From Sphingomonadales bacterium UBA2369 (GTDB taxonomy: Bacteria; Pseudomonadota; Alphaproteobacteria; Sphingomonadales; Sphingomonadaceae): a stretch of 64,000 nt of DNA. The position numbers and the translations under genes are program-made. Below, piece by piece: positions 1 to 9,430 of this stretch (within the stretch, counting starts at the first letter, position 1; every line of letters starts with the position of its first letter). Under the pieces are notes generated by a model. The model did no database searches and had not been told where the DNA came from. It saw only the letters and a list, made by a program, of their open reading frames with translations. Location: assembly GCA_002344055.1 (NCBI GenBank), contig DDTH01000017.1, positions 144,396 through 208,395 of the forward strand, given 5' to 3'.

Positions 1-1
1 A

Positions 2-3000
2 GCCGACATCGTCGCCCGCCGCTACGACGCCAGTGGCGCGCCGGCCGGGGCGGCCTTCACCGTCAATGCCGCGGCCGGTGCGCAGGTCCAGCCCTCGACC
101 CTCGCGCTCGCGGGCGGCGGCTTCCTGATCGCCTGGCAGGGCAATGACGGCGACGGCAACGGCATCTTCGCGCAGGTCTACGATGCGGCCGGGGTCGCTG
201 ACGGCGGCGCCTTCCGGGTCAACGAGACGGTCGCCGGCAATCAGCGCTTCGACGGCACCGGGGCCGAGGCGGTCGTCCAACTGGCCGACGGCACGATCGT
301 CTTCACCTGGTCCGGCAATGGCGAAGGCGATGCTGAGGGCATCTACACGCGCCGTTTCTCGCCCGAGGATCTCGCCACCGTCGCCCCCGATGCCAGCGAC
401 GACAGCGTCTCGACCCTGCCAGGCCAGCCAGTGACCATCAATGTGCTGGCCAACGATTTCGAGCGCGACAATGCGGCGACCGTGACCGCAGTGGGAGCCG
501 CCTCTACAGGCAGCGTCGTGATCAACCCGAACGGCACGATCACCTACACGCCCGGCGCCGGTTTCAACGGCTCGGACAGTTTCACCTACACGATCACTGG
601 CCCCGGCGGCACGGACACCGCCACGGTGACGATACTCGACGGCCGCACGCCGCAGGCACTGGGTCCTGACATCCTCGCCAATCAGTCCGCTTCTCAGGTG
701 CAGGATGACGCGTCGATCACCGCTTTGGAAGGCGGTGGCTTCGTCGCCAGCTGGGGCGTGACCGTCGGCTCGAACTTCCACGCCATGGCCCGGGTCTTCG
801 CCGCCGACGGCACCCCGCTCGGCAATGAATTCCAGATCAGCACCGGCAGCTATTCCATCTCGGCGGTGACCGCGCTCGCCAATGGTGGCTTTGCGATCCT
901 GTGGGCGGAAACGCCGACCTCGCCCGATACCCTGTTTGTGCGGACCTATGACGCCACCGGCGCCCCGGTCGGCGCGGTGGTTACTGTCGGCACCAGCACA
1001 AACTTCGCCGGCAGCATCCATTTGACCGCGCGCGAGGCTGGCGGCTTTGTGGCGATCTGGTCGAACGGCGCGGACATATTGGCCCGCTTCCACGACGATA
1101 ATGGCGCGGCCACCGGCGCGGCCTTAACCGTCTCGGGAAGTCCGCGCACCGACCGCTTCCCGGCGATCGAGCAGCTCGAGGGCGGCGGCTATGTCGCCAC
1201 CTGGCAACGCACGAACGTGAATGGCAATGCCGAGGTGTGGGCGGTCCGGCTGGACGCCGCCGGTGCCATCGTCGGCGCCGAATTCCGCGTCCCTGCCAGC
1301 GGGATCACGACTTCGCCCGTGGTGGCCGCGCTCGACGGTGGCGGCTTCGTCATCCTGTGGACCAGAGACGGCGATATTTTCGCCCGGCGCTACGATGCCG
1401 CAGGCACGGGCGGCACCGAATTCCGCGTGAACAGTACGACCGCCGGCACGCAGAATCTGCCGGCGGTCTATGCGCTCGACGGCGGCGGCTTCGTTGCCGC
1501 CTGGGTGTCGGACGCCGGGACCGGTAATGACAGCGAGATCGTTGCCCAGGTCTTCGATGCCGCGGGCCTGCGGGTGGGCTCGGAATTCCAAGTGAATGCG
1601 GCAGCGGCCGGCCGGCAATCGCTGTCGAACATGACGATCGACAGCATCGCCCAACAGGCGGACGGCACGCTCGTCTTCATGTGGGAAGGCGCGGGCATCG
1701 GCGATTCAGGCGGCATCTTCGTTCGCCGCTTCGCGCTCAATGACACGCCGCCGCCGATCACCGGCACCCCCGGACCGGATACGCTGACAGGCACGCCCGG
1801 CAACGACCTTGTCGACGGCGGCGATGGCGATGACCTGCTGCTGCTCCAGCAGGGCGGCAACGACGATGCCCGCGGGGGCAATGGCGATGACGGCTTCTAT
1901 TTCGGCGGCGCGTTCGGCGGCGGCGATTCCGTCGACGGCGGCAGCGGCACCGACCAGATCGGCCTGCAGGGCAATTATGCGGCGCTGACTTTGGGCGCGA
2001 ATTCCACCGTCAATGTGGAAATGATCGTCCTGCTTGCGGGCAACGACAACCGCTTCGGCGGCGCAACCGGTACTGATCTCAGCTACAACATCACGACCGT
2101 CGATGCGAACGTCGCGGCGGGCCAGATGCTGATCTTCCAGGCGAACACTCTCCGGGCGGGCGAGAATTTCACCCTGAACGGCGCGGCGGAGACCAATGGC
2201 AGTTTCCTGACCTATGGCGGCCGGGGGACCGACACGATCACCGGGGGACAGCGCGACGACGGCTTCTACTTCGGCACCGGCCGCTTCAACGCCGGCGATC
2301 GGGTGGACGGCCAGGGCGGCAGCGATCAGCTCGGCCTGCAGGGCGATTATGCCGGTGCGAACGCGCTGACGCTTGGCGCGAACCAGCTGGCGGGCATCGA
2401 GTTCATCGTCCTTTTGAGCGCCAGCGATGCCCGCTTCGACGGCGCGCTGGCCGTGCAGAATTTCAGCTACACGCTCACCACCCACGACAATAATGTGGCG
2501 GCGGGCCAGTCTATGGTCATCTCGGCCACCGCCCTGCGCGCCGCCGAGATATTGACCTTCGACGGTTCGGCCGAACTGGACGGCAGCTTCCGTATCTTTA
2601 GCGGCGCGGGTGCCGACACGATCATCGGCAGCCAGCTGGCCGACGAAGTCTGGGGTGGCGCGGGCGCCGACCGGATCGAGGGCCGCGGCGGCGGCGACGT
2701 GCTGCGCGGCGGTGCCGGGAGCGACCTGTTCATCTACCGCGCGCTGTCGGACTCGACCGCCGCGGCGCGGGACCGGATCATGGACTTTGCCGCTGGCGAT
2801 CTCATCGACCTCTCGGCGCTCGACGCGAACAGCATCGCCGGTGGCATGCAGCAATTTCAGCTGATCTCCAGCGGTGCGGCCTTTACCGCCGCCGGCCAGC
2901 TGCGGATCACGCAGACCGGTGCCATCGCGCTGGTCGAGGGCGACAGCAATGGCGACGGCATCGCCGACTTCGCGATCGAAGTGACATTGACGGGCGGCCA

Positions 3001-3139
3001 CACCCTGACCCGCACCGACTTCCTCGGACTCGCACCAGCGGCGGAAAGACTCAAGCTCGACGATGCGCCCGTGTTGCCCCTGCTGCGCGAGAGCCTCCAC
3101 GAACTGCACGCGCTGCCCACGTTGGACCTGCTGATCTGA
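2..3139 (+). CDS. Large secreted RTX protein with beta-propeller-like repeats (5' end outside window)
   Basis: The frame is open from base 2, so the start lies before the window; about 1045 residues are visible. Near residues 140-215 is a cadherin/Ig-like module (FNGSDSFTYTITGPGG). It is followed by seven repeats of about 50 residues, each with a GGF-V-x-x-W core (W in FVASWG, FAILWA, FVAIWS, YVATWQ, FVILWT, FVAAWV, LVFMWE), consistent with a seven-bladed propeller. Further copies precede the Ig module. The C-terminal part has GGxGxDxL calcium-binding nonapeptides, a tandemly duplicated module of about 120 residues (each copy starting DDGFYFG), and a serralysin-type end (GSDLFIYRALSDS, IMDFAAGDLIDLSALD). 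RTX proteins of this kind leave by type I secretion and fold in external calcium. No catalytic domain is visible here; adhesin or surface-layer roles are inference. Confidence 0.85.
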   Translation, partial: ADIVARRYDASGAPAGAAFTVNAAAGAQVQPSTLALAGGGFLIAWQGNDGDGNGIFAQVYDAAGVADGGAFRVNETVAGNQRFDGTGAEAVVQLADGTIVFTWSGNGEGDAEGIYTRRFSPEDLATVAPDASDDSVSTLPGQPVTINVLANDFERDNAATVTAVGAASTGSVVINPNGTITYTPGAGFNGSDSFTYTITGPGGTDTATVTILDGRTPQALGPDILANQSASQVQDDASITALEGGGFVASWGVTVGSNFHAMARVFAADGTPLGNEFQISTGSYSISAVTALANGGFAILWAETPTSPDTLFVRTYDATGAPVGAVVTVGTSTNFAGSIHLTAREAGGFVAIWSNGADILARFHDDNGAATGAALTVSGSPRTDRFPAIEQLEGGGYVATWQRTNVNGNAEVWAVRLDAAGAIVGAEFRVPASGITTSPVVAALDGGGFVILWTRDGDIFARRYDAAGTGGTEFRVNSTTAGTQNLPAVYALDGGGFVAAWVSDAGTGNDSEIVAQVFDAAGLRVGSEFQVNAAAAGRQSLSNMTIDSIAQQADGTLVFMWEGAGIGDSGGIFVRRFALNDTPPPITGTPGPDTLTGTPGNDLVDGGDGDDLLLLQQGGNDDARGGNGDDGFYFGGAFGGGDSVDGGSGTDQIGLQGNYAALTLGANSTVNVEMIVLLAGNDNRFGGATGTDLSYNITTVDANVAAGQMLIFQANTLRAGENFTLNGAAETNGSFLTYGGRGTDTITGGQRDDGFYFGTGRFNAGDRVDGQGGSDQLGLQGDYAGANALTLGANQLAGIEFIVLLSASDARFDGALAVQNFSYTLTTHDNNVAAGQSMVISATALRAAEILTFDGSAELDGSFRIFSGAGADTIIGSQLADEVWGGAGADRIEGRGGGDVLRGGAGSDLFIYRALSDSTAAARDRIMDFAAGDLIDLSALDANSIAGGMQQFQLISSGAAFTAAGQLRITQTGAIALVEGDSNGDGIADFAIEVTLTGGHTLTRTDFLGLAPAAERLKLDDAPVLPLLRESLHELHALPTLDLLI

Positions 3140-3239
3140 GGCGACCGGCCGGGCGCCTTGTCGCGCGCGGCGGCCGCGCCTATCGCTCGTCGCGACGGCC
3201 CGGCATCTGATCCGCGGGCGAACCCCGACGACGCGCAGT

Positions 3240-4052
3240 TTGCTCCAGCCCACTCCCGCTCCCGCCAGCACGACCGCAGAATGGCTCCGCTCCGGGGCCG
3301 GGCGCCGCGCGCTTGCGATCGGCCTGGCACTGCTGATCGAGACGCTGCTGATCCTGCTGCTGCTGACCTTCAGCGCCGTGAAGAAGCCGGAACCGGAGGA
3401 GAAAGAGGTCGTCACCGTCACAAACCTCACGCCGGTCGAGGCCGAGCAGGAAACCCCCGATCCCGGCGAGCAGCCGCAGCCCGCCGACCGCCCGCGGGAT
3501 CAGCCCCTGCCCCGCCCCACGCCGCAGGAACCGCGCGCCCTCCAGCCCGCCGAAACCGCGCCCGTCCAACCGGCTCAACCGAACCCGGCGCCGGCGCCGC
3601 CCATCATCCTGCCGGCGCCCTTCACCTTGCCATCATCCCCCAGCGCTCCACGCACTGCGCCCCGGCCCGCGCCATCGACCGCGCGAGTCTATGGCCCGCC
3701 GGACCTCGGCGGTTCCCCCGCCATGCGCGACAGCGCGGTGGTGGGCCGCGCGCCCAATGGCGAGCCGCTCTACGCCGCCGCCTGGCACCGCGAGCCGCGC
3801 CCCGGCGAGCTCAGCGACTATCTCTCTACCGCCAACAGCCCCGGCTGGGGCCTGATCGCCTGCCGCACCGCGCCCAATTACCGCGTGGTCGATTGCGTCC
3901 CGCTCGACGAAACCCCCGGCTCGCAGATCAACCGCGCCATCCTCGCCGCCGCCTGGGAGTTTCAGGTCCGCCCGCCCCGGCGCGGCGGCCAATATCTGGT
4001 CGGCGCCTGGGTGCGGATCCGGATCGATTACCGCGTGACGCGCGCGAACTAG
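3240..4052 (+). CDS. TonB-like proline-rich inner-membrane protein
   Basis: 270 residues. A short cytoplasmic N-terminus precedes one membrane segment (about residues 24-43, ALAIGLALLIETLLILLLL). A long Pro/Glu/Gln-rich linker (about 48-150) follows, then a globular C-terminal part of about 100 residues with the pattern seen in energy-transducer proteins (SQINRAILAAAWEFQVRPP, then YLVGAWVRIRIDYRV). This is the TonB-family layout, but the C-terminal domain is divergent and no exbB or exbD is next to it. The start used is TTG with no clear ribosome-binding site and the frame is open further upstream, so the N-terminus is uncertain. It follows the RTX gene by about 100 bases. Confidence 0.6.
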   Translation: MLQPTPAPASTTAEWLRSGAGRRALAIGLALLIETLLILLLLTFSAVKKPEPEEKEVVTVTNLTPVEAEQETPDPGEQPQPADRPRDQPLPRPTPQEPRALQPAETAPVQPAQPNPAPAPPIILPAPFTLPSSPSAPRTAPRPAPSTARVYGPPDLGGSPAMRDSAVVGRAPNGEPLYAAAWHREPRPGELSDYLSTANSPGWGLIACRTAPNYRVVDCVPLDETPGSQINRAILAAAWEFQVRPPRRGGQYLVGAWVRIRIDYRVTRAN

Positions 4053-4122
4053 AAGCTGCCTCCGGGCCGGGTTCTTTCCGGCACGAAACCAAATCTTCCA
4101 CGCCGCGCCGCGCCGTGCCATC

Positions 4123-5130
4123 ATGCGCCGGATGCGTCTCTTCTTCGATCCCCATCAGCTCGCGCACGCGCCGACGCAGGAATGGCATAATGGCGGCTGG
4201 GTGCCTTATGCCGAGCATCCCGGCCGCGCCCGCGCGATCCTCGACGCGGTCGGGCAGACCGAGCCGCCGAAGGACTTTGGCGACGCGCCGTTGCTGCGTG
4301 TCCACAGCGCTGATTATCTCGCATTCCTGAAAAGCGCGCACGAGCGCTGGGAGGGCGCGGGCCGCTCCGGCGATGCGCTGGGCTATGTCTGGCCGGTGAA
4401 GCGCCGCCCGCTCAACCTGCTGCGCGTGGATGCCCTGCTCGGCCAGTACAGCATCGACGCAAGCACGCCGATCGGCCCCGGAACCTGGAACGGCGCTTAC
4501 TGGTCCGCCCAGAGCGCCGCGAATGCCGCCGAGGCCGTGCTGGCCGGCGAAAGCCTCGCCTTCGCGCTTTGCCGCCCGCCGGGGCATCATGCCGGTGCCG
4601 CCTATCTCGGCGGCTATTGCTATTTGAACAATTCGGCCATCGCCGCCGAGGCGGCGGTCGCCGCCGGCAAGCGCGTCGCCATCCTCGACATCGACTATCA
4701 TCACGGCAACGGCACGCAGGACATTTTCTACTCCCGCGGCGACGTGCTGTTCACGTCTCTACACGCCGATCCGGCGACCGATTATCCCTTCTACTGGGGC
4801 CATGCCGACGAGACTGGCGAAGGCGCGGGCAAGGGCGCGACCCTGAACCTCCCGCTCCCCCAGGGCACCGGCATCGATCCCTACCGCCGCGCGATGGAGC
4901 AGGCGCTGGACAGAATCGCCGAGTTCAGGCCGGACGTGCTGGTCTGCTCCTACGGCGCCGACACCTTCATCGACGATCCCATTTCGCACTTCACGCTGGA
5001 AACGCGCGACTATCGCACCCTCGCCCGCGACATTGCCGGGCTGGAGCTGCCGACGATCGTGGTGATGGAAGGCGGCTATGCGGCGGAGGCGCTCGGCACC
5101 AACGTTGCCCATTTCCTTTCGGGCTTCTGA
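4123..5130 (+). CDS. Histone deacetylase family protein (acetylpolyamine amidohydrolase type)
   Basis: 335 residues, full length for the arginase/deacetylase fold. Zinc-site and catalytic motifs are present: RPPGHHAG (the paired histidines), DIDYHHGNGTQ (zinc-binding Asp and His) and a late Gly-Gly-Tyr (MEGGYA). The family removes acetyl groups from polyamines or other small N-acetyl substrates using zinc; in bacteria acetylpolyamine is the usual assignment, not histones. No signal peptide, so cytoplasmic. Two ATG codons (4123 and 4132) could start it. The substrate is not deducible from context, since neighbours are a TonB-like protein and an exported peptidase. Confidence 0.85.
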   Translation: MRRMRLFFDPHQLAHAPTQEWHNGGWVPYAEHPGRARAILDAVGQTEPPKDFGDAPLLRVHSADYLAFLKSAHERWEGAGRSGDALGYVWPVKRRPLNLLRVDALLGQYSIDASTPIGPGTWNGAYWSAQSAANAAEAVLAGESLAFALCRPPGHHAGAAYLGGYCYLNNSAIAAEAAVAAGKRVAILDIDYHHGNGTQDIFYSRGDVLFTSLHADPATDYPFYWGHADETGEGAGKGATLNLPLPQGTGIDPYRRAMEQALDRIAEFRPDVLVCSYGADTFIDDPISHFTLETRDYRTLARDIAGLELPTIVVMEGGYAAEALGTNVAHFLSGF

Positions 5131-5170
5131 TCGACTTTCCTACACGGGCCGGACCTGTCATCCTGCGGGC

Positions 5171-6547
5171 ATGACGGTCTCTGCTCTTTCGCTGCCCCTC
5201 CCCTCCACCGCCGGAAAGTCACGAAACCCCCCGCGATTCCATGTGACATTCGTGACATTCGTGACTCTGCTCGCGGCGCTGCTGACCGGTTGCGCGACCA
5301 TTTCGAACCACACCGATTCGATCGACGCGGTGGCCGAAGCCTATGTCCGCATGAGCCTCGAGGCCGAAAAGCATGAGGCGGGATATGTCGATGCCTATTA
5401 CGGCCCGGCCGAATGGAAGCAGCAGGCCGAGGCCGCGCCGCGCCCGGTGGCCGAATTGCGCGACGCCGCGACCGCGCTGAAGGCCCGCCTCGCCGCCTTG
5501 CCGCGCGAGTCCGACCCGCTCCAGCTCCGCCGCCGCGAGTTCCTGGACGCTCAGCTGACCGCCGCCCACACGCGCCTGCGCATGATTTCCGGCGAGCGGC
5601 TGAGCTTCGCCGAGGAAGCGCGCGGGCTGTTCGGCGTCGATCCCGACATCAAGCCGCTGTCGCATTACGACCCGATCCTCGCCGAGATCGAGCGGCTCGC
5701 CCCCGGCAACGGCCCGCTCGCAAGCCGCGTCGATGCCTTCCAGAACACTTTCGTCATCCCGAACGACCGGCTCGACGCCGTCATGCGCGCCGCCATCGCC
5801 GAATGCCGCCGGCGCACCGTGGCGCACATGGAAATGCCGGAAGGTGAGGCCTTCACGCTCGAATTCGTCACCGGCAAAAGCTGGTCCGGCTACAATTATT
5901 ATCAGGGCAATTATCGCAGCCTCATCCAGATCAACACCGATCTGCCCGTGCGCCTCTCCCGCGCCGTCGATCTGGGCTGCCACGAAGGCTATCCCGGCCA
6001 CCACGCCTACAATGCGCTGCTGGAACGCGACCTGATGCGCGGGCGCGGCTGGGTCGAATACAGTCTCTACCCGCTCTTTTCGCCGCAAAGCTTCATCGCC
6101 GAGGGGACGGCCAATTACGGTATCGACCTGGCTTTCCCTCACGAGGAAAAGCGCGCCTTCGAACGCGACGTGCTGATGCCGCTCGCCGGCCTCGCCCCGC
6201 GGGAGGCGGCGCGCTATTCGGAACTGCAGGAGGCGCTGGAGGCGCTGACCGGCGCCCGCTTCACCATCGCCCGCGACTATCTGGAAGGCCGCATCACCCG
6301 CGAGCAAGCGATCGAACTGACCCAGCGTTACCAATTGGTCGGCCCCGACCGCGCCCGTCAGACCATCGCCTTTACCGACCAGTATCGCAGCTATGTGATC
6401 AATTACGGCCTCGGCAAGGACATGGCGCGGCGCTGGCTGGAGCGCTTCCCGGAGGGCCGCGCCCGCTGGGACGCGATGCGCCGCATCCTGTCGGAGCCGA
6501 CCCTGCCGCGGCACCTGGCGGTTCCCAGTACGGCTCCGGGAGGCTAA
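5171..6547 (+). CDS. Exported DUF885-like zinc metallopeptidase lipoprotein
   Basis: About 458 residues from the ATG at 5171, chosen because it gives a signal peptide ending in a lipobox (LLTGC); the frame is open upstream to 5078. The zinc motif is CHEGYPGHHAYN (HExxxH type as in DUF885), followed about 40 residues later by AEGTANYG supplying a candidate glutamate ligand. DUF885 proteins are gluzincin-like hydrolases, presumably peptidases, but few have been characterised. The hydrophobic core of the signal peptide (FHVTFVTFVTL) is encoded by a dispersed DNA repeat shared with the groES-groEL spacer. A second DUF885 protein lies at 44971-46797, but the two are not close paralogs. Confidence 0.75.
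   Translation: MTVSALSLPLPSTAGKSRNPPRFHVTFVTFVTLLAALLTGCATISNHTDSIDAVAEAYVRMSLEAEKHEAGYVDAYYGPAEWKQQAEAAPRPVAELRDAATALKARLAALPRESDPLQLRRREFLDAQLTAAHTRLRMISGERLSFAEEARGLFGVDPDIKPLSHYDPILAEIERLAPGNGPLASRVDAFQNTFVIPNDRLDAVMRAAIAECRRRTVAHMEMPEGEAFTLEFVTGKSWSGYNYYQGNYRSLIQINTDLPVRLSRAVDLGCHEGYPGHHAYNALLERDLMRGRGWVEYSLYPLFSPQSFIAEGTANYGIDLAFPHEEKRAFERDVLMPLAGLAPREAARYSELQEALEALTGARFTIARDYLEGRITREQAIELTQRYQLVGPDRARQTIAFTDQYRSYVINYGLGKDMARRWLERFPEGRARWDAMRRILSEPTLPRHLAVPSTAPGG
5211..5269 (+). repeat. Dispersed repeat copy 1 (inside a signal-peptide coding region)
   Basis: Positions 5211-5240 (CCGGAAAGTC...GCGATTCC) match, base for base, the reverse complement of 19363-19392. The next about 29 bases are tandem GTGACATTC nonamers ending GTGACTCTG, as in the other copy with a few changes. 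Here the repeat is read through as codons for the N-terminus of the exported peptidase. Confidence 0.9.
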
Positions 6548-6570
6548 GCAGCGGTTACACAAACAACCCG

Positions 6571-6652
6571 CCCTGCCTGAGCTTGTCGAAGGCCTGCCCT
6601 TCTCTTGGCGCGGCGATCAGGAAAGACAGCCCTTCGACAAGCTCAGGGAGGG
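6571..6652. repeat. REP-like inverted repeat
   Basis: 6571-6592 (core CCTGAGCTTGTCGAAGG) is the inverted complement of 6631-6652 (core CCTTCGACAAGCTCAGG) with 21 of 22 positions matching; the loop is about 38 bases. It lies between the DUF885-like gene and the M1 aminopeptidase gene, ending about 28 bases before the latter's start. To my knowledge this core recurs in many sphingomonad genomes as an intergenic palindrome. It could act as a transcript-stabilising or attenuating hairpin. Confidence 0.85.
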
Positions 6653-6680
6653 CGAATGAATGAATAGTCTGGAGATTGTC

Positions 6681-8594
6681 ATGCGTATCCTCGCCGCCGC
6701 CTTGTGCCTCACGGCCGCCGCCTGCGCCCCGTCCGCCACGAACAACAGCGCCGCCGACGCCGGCAATGCGCAGGCCGAGCGCATGGTCGCCCCGATCCTG
6801 ACCGGCGAGGATGCCCGCGATCCGCATACTTATGCCCGTCCCGAAATCGCCCGCGTCACCCATGTCGCGCTGGATCTCGGCCTCGACTTCGAAGGCAAGC
6901 GCGTCTCCGGCACCGCCACGCTCGACATCCAGGCCGCCGATGGCGCGCAGGAGATCATCCTCGACAGCAAGGGGCTGGAAATCGAGGCGGTCACGAACGC
7001 CGATGGCGGTGCAGCCCTGCAATATGCGGTCGGCGCGGCGGACGAGGCCAAAGGGGCGCCCGTCACCATCCAGCTGAATGGCGCTCGCAAGATCGCGATC
7101 CGCTATCGCAGCGGCCCGGACGCGGCGGCGCTGCAATGGCTGACGCCGGAGCAGACCGCCGGCAAGCGCCATCCCTATCTGCTCAGCCAAGGCCAGCCGA
7201 CGCTGAACCGCACCTGGATCCCGACGCAGGACAGCCCCGGCATCCGCCAGACCTGGGAAGCCCGCGTCACCGCACCGGAAGCGATGAAGGTCGTCATGTC
7301 CGGCGACCGGCTGACGCCCGAGGGCGAAGCGGCCGAAAATGGCCGCAAGGCTTTCCGTTTCCGCATGAACATGCCGGTCGCGCCCTATCTGATCGCGATC
7401 GCGGCCGGCGACATCGAGTTCCGCGAGCTGGGACCGCGCACCGGCGTGTGGACCGAACGGGAAATGATGGACCGCGCCGCCGCCGAGCTGGCCGATACCG
7501 AGCGCATGGTCGAGGCCGCCGAGCAGCTTTACGGCCCCTATCGCTGGGGCCGCTTCGACGTGATCGTGCTGCCGCCCAGCTTCCCGTATGGCGGCATGGA
7601 AAATCCCACCCTCACCTTTCTGACCCCCACTTTCATCGCCGGGGACAAGAGCCTGGTGAACCTCGTCGCGCACGAACTGGCGCACAGCTGGTCGGGCAAT
7701 CTCGTCACCAACGCGACCTGGGCCGACAGCTGGCTGAACGAAGGTTTCACCTCCTATTTCGAAAACCGCATCATGGAGGCGATTTACGGCGAACGCCGGG
7801 CGCAGCAGGAAGCCGCGCTCAGCTTCGACGACATGCAGGACGCGCTGACCGAAACGGGCGCGACTTCGCCGCGGACGCGGCTGAACCTCGCGGCGGCGGA
7901 GGCCACGCCGGAAGGCGGCGTTTCCGGCATCGTCTACGACAAGGGCGCCATCTTCCTGCGGACGCTGGAGCGCCTCGTCGGCCGCGAGCGCTGGGACGCT
8001 TATCTGCGCGCCTATTTCGACCGCCATGCCTTCCAGCCGATGACCTCGGTCCGCTTCCTCGCCGACCTGCGCGAGCACCTGATCCGTGGCGATTCAGGTC
8101 TGGAGCAGCAGTTGCAGCTCGACCGCTGGGTCTATGAGCCGGGCCTGCCCGACAATGTGGCGCGGCCCGATCCGGCCGCCTTCGCCGAAGTGGATGCGGC
8201 GGTCGGCCAGAGCGGCAATGTCGATGCCGCGACCTGGGGCCGCTGGACCACGGCAGAGAAGCTTCGCTACCTCAACCGCCTGCCCCGCAGCCTGCCGCGC
8301 GAGCGGCTCGCCTCGCTCGATCAGGCGCTGAGCCTGTCCACCGCCGGCAATAATGAGGTGCTCTTCGCCTGGCTGAACCTGGCTTTGGCCAATCGCTACG
8401 AGCCGGCCGTTCCGGTCGCGGAGCGTTTCCTGGCCGAGATCGGCCGCCGCAAGTTCGTGCTGCCATTGTTCCAGACGCTCTGGGCGCAGGGCGATTGGGG
8501 CCGCCCGATCGCGACGCGCATCTACGACCGCACCCGTGCCAGCTACCATTCGGTCACGACCGGCAGCGTGGACGCGGTCGTAAGGGCGCGGTGA
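6681..8594 (+). CDS. M1 family zinc aminopeptidase, lipoprotein
   Basis: 637 residues from the ATG at 6681, preferred over 6660 because a GGAG site sits 8 bases upstream and the product begins with a lipoprotein signal (MRILAAALCLTAAACAP). M1 landmarks: the substrate-binding GGMENP loop, the zinc motif HELAHSWSGN, and the third ligand Glu in WLNEGFTSYFE 18 residues on. The leukotriene-A4-hydrolase-like C-terminal helical domain fits the length. The enzyme removes N-terminal residues from peptides; the signal places it in the cell envelope. Its TGA overlaps the GTG of the next gene (GTGA), so the two are likely co-translated. Confidence 0.9.
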   Translation: MRILAAALCLTAAACAPSATNNSAADAGNAQAERMVAPILTGEDARDPHTYARPEIARVTHVALDLGLDFEGKRVSGTATLDIQAADGAQEIILDSKGLEIEAVTNADGGAALQYAVGAADEAKGAPVTIQLNGARKIAIRYRSGPDAAALQWLTPEQTAGKRHPYLLSQGQPTLNRTWIPTQDSPGIRQTWEARVTAPEAMKVVMSGDRLTPEGEAAENGRKAFRFRMNMPVAPYLIAIAAGDIEFRELGPRTGVWTEREMMDRAAAELADTERMVEAAEQLYGPYRWGRFDVIVLPPSFPYGGMENPTLTFLTPTFIAGDKSLVNLVAHELAHSWSGNLVTNATWADSWLNEGFTSYFENRIMEAIYGERRAQQEAALSFDDMQDALTETGATSPRTRLNLAAAEATPEGGVSGIVYDKGAIFLRTLERLVGRERWDAYLRAYFDRHAFQPMTSVRFLADLREHLIRGDSGLEQQLQLDRWVYEPGLPDNVARPDPAAFAEVDAAVGQSGNVDAATWGRWTTAEKLRYLNRLPRSLPRERLASLDQALSLSTAGNNEVLFAWLNLALANRYEPAVPVAERFLAEIGRRKFVLPLFQTLWAQGDWGRPIATRIYDRTRASYHSVTTGSVDAVVRAR

Positions 8595-9430
8595 GAGGCG
8601 CCGCGCTTGCTCTGCTGCTGGCGGCCGGGTCCGTCCCGGCCGCCGCGCAAGTCGAGCGAGCGCCGATCCCGCTGGATCATCTCCCCGCCCTTGCCGGCGA
8701 CTATTTTCATTTGCCCTGGCCGGAGCAGAATCGCGGCTTCCACATCTATGTCCGCCTGCCCGCCGACTATGGCCAGCACCCGAACGGCCGCTATCCGGTC
8801 ATCTATCTGCTCGATGGCGACTCGCTCTTCCCGATCCTCGGTGCGAGCCATCTGTTCCTGACCTATGACGAGGGCCTGCCCGAAGCGATCGTCGTGGGCA
8901 TCGCCTATGGTGGCTTTGATCCCGCGACGAACCGCCGCGGCCTCGACTTCACGAGTCCCGCGCCGGGCGTGGCCGCCGCTGACGCCGGCGCTCCGGCCTT
9001 TCACGCATTCCTGAAGGAGCGGATTCTGCCCGAGGTGGAGCGGCGCTATCGGGGCGATCCGGCCCGCCGCATCCTGGTCGGCCAGTCGCGCGCTGGCGCT
9101 TTCATCCTTCATTCCGCCTTCGCCGATCCGGACCTGTTCTGGGGCCGGATCGCCAGCAACCCGTCATTCTCGGGCGATGGCCAGAACTGGTTCGGCAACC
9201 CAGCGGTGGCAACCCGGCGGGACCTCCACCTGATCGTCACCAGCGGCTCACGCGACCGGCAGCCGTATCGCGGGGACGTGCTGCGCTGGTGGGAGAGCTG
9301 GCGTGATCGCGAGGATCGGCCATGGACCCTACGCTTTCAAACGATCGAAAACGGCACCCATGCCGCCAACATCACCGACGCCTATCGACTCGGCCTGCTG
9401 ACAATGTTCCAGCCGGAAAGGAGGCCCTAG
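8591..9430 (+). CDS. Exported alpha/beta-hydrolase, esterase-D type
   Basis: 279 residues starting at a GTG that overlaps the stop of the aminopeptidase gene; this start gives a signal peptide ending AAAQ. The fold is the putative esterase/Fes family: YPVIYLLDGD oxyanion region, nucleophile elbow GQSRAG (Ser, Gly-x-Ser-x-x-Gly), and a late His in ENGTHAAN. Such enzymes hydrolyse short acyl esters or siderophore esters; the substrate is not evident. The neighbouring upstream peptidase gives no firm clue. It ends tail-to-tail with a minus-strand lipoprotein gene, sharing the four bases CTAG. Confidence 0.8.
   Translation: MRGAALALLLAAGSVPAAAQVERAPIPLDHLPALAGDYFHLPWPEQNRGFHIYVRLPADYGQHPNGRYPVIYLLDGDSLFPILGASHLFLTYDEGLPEAIVVGIAYGGFDPATNRRGLDFTSPAPGVAAADAGAPAFHAFLKERILPEVERRYRGDPARRILVGQSRAGAFILHSAFADPDLFWGRIASNPSFSGDGQNWFGNPAVATRRDLHLIVTSGSRDRQPYRGDVLRWWESWRDREDRPWTLRFQTIENGTHAANITDAYRLGLLTMFQPERRP

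Noticed and set aside
3158..4330. 390-residue frame overlapping the TonB-like gene
   Set aside because: Arg/Ala/Pro-dominated translation with no motif, and it runs into the start of the deacetylase gene; the 3240 frame has a membrane anchor and ordered C-terminal domain.
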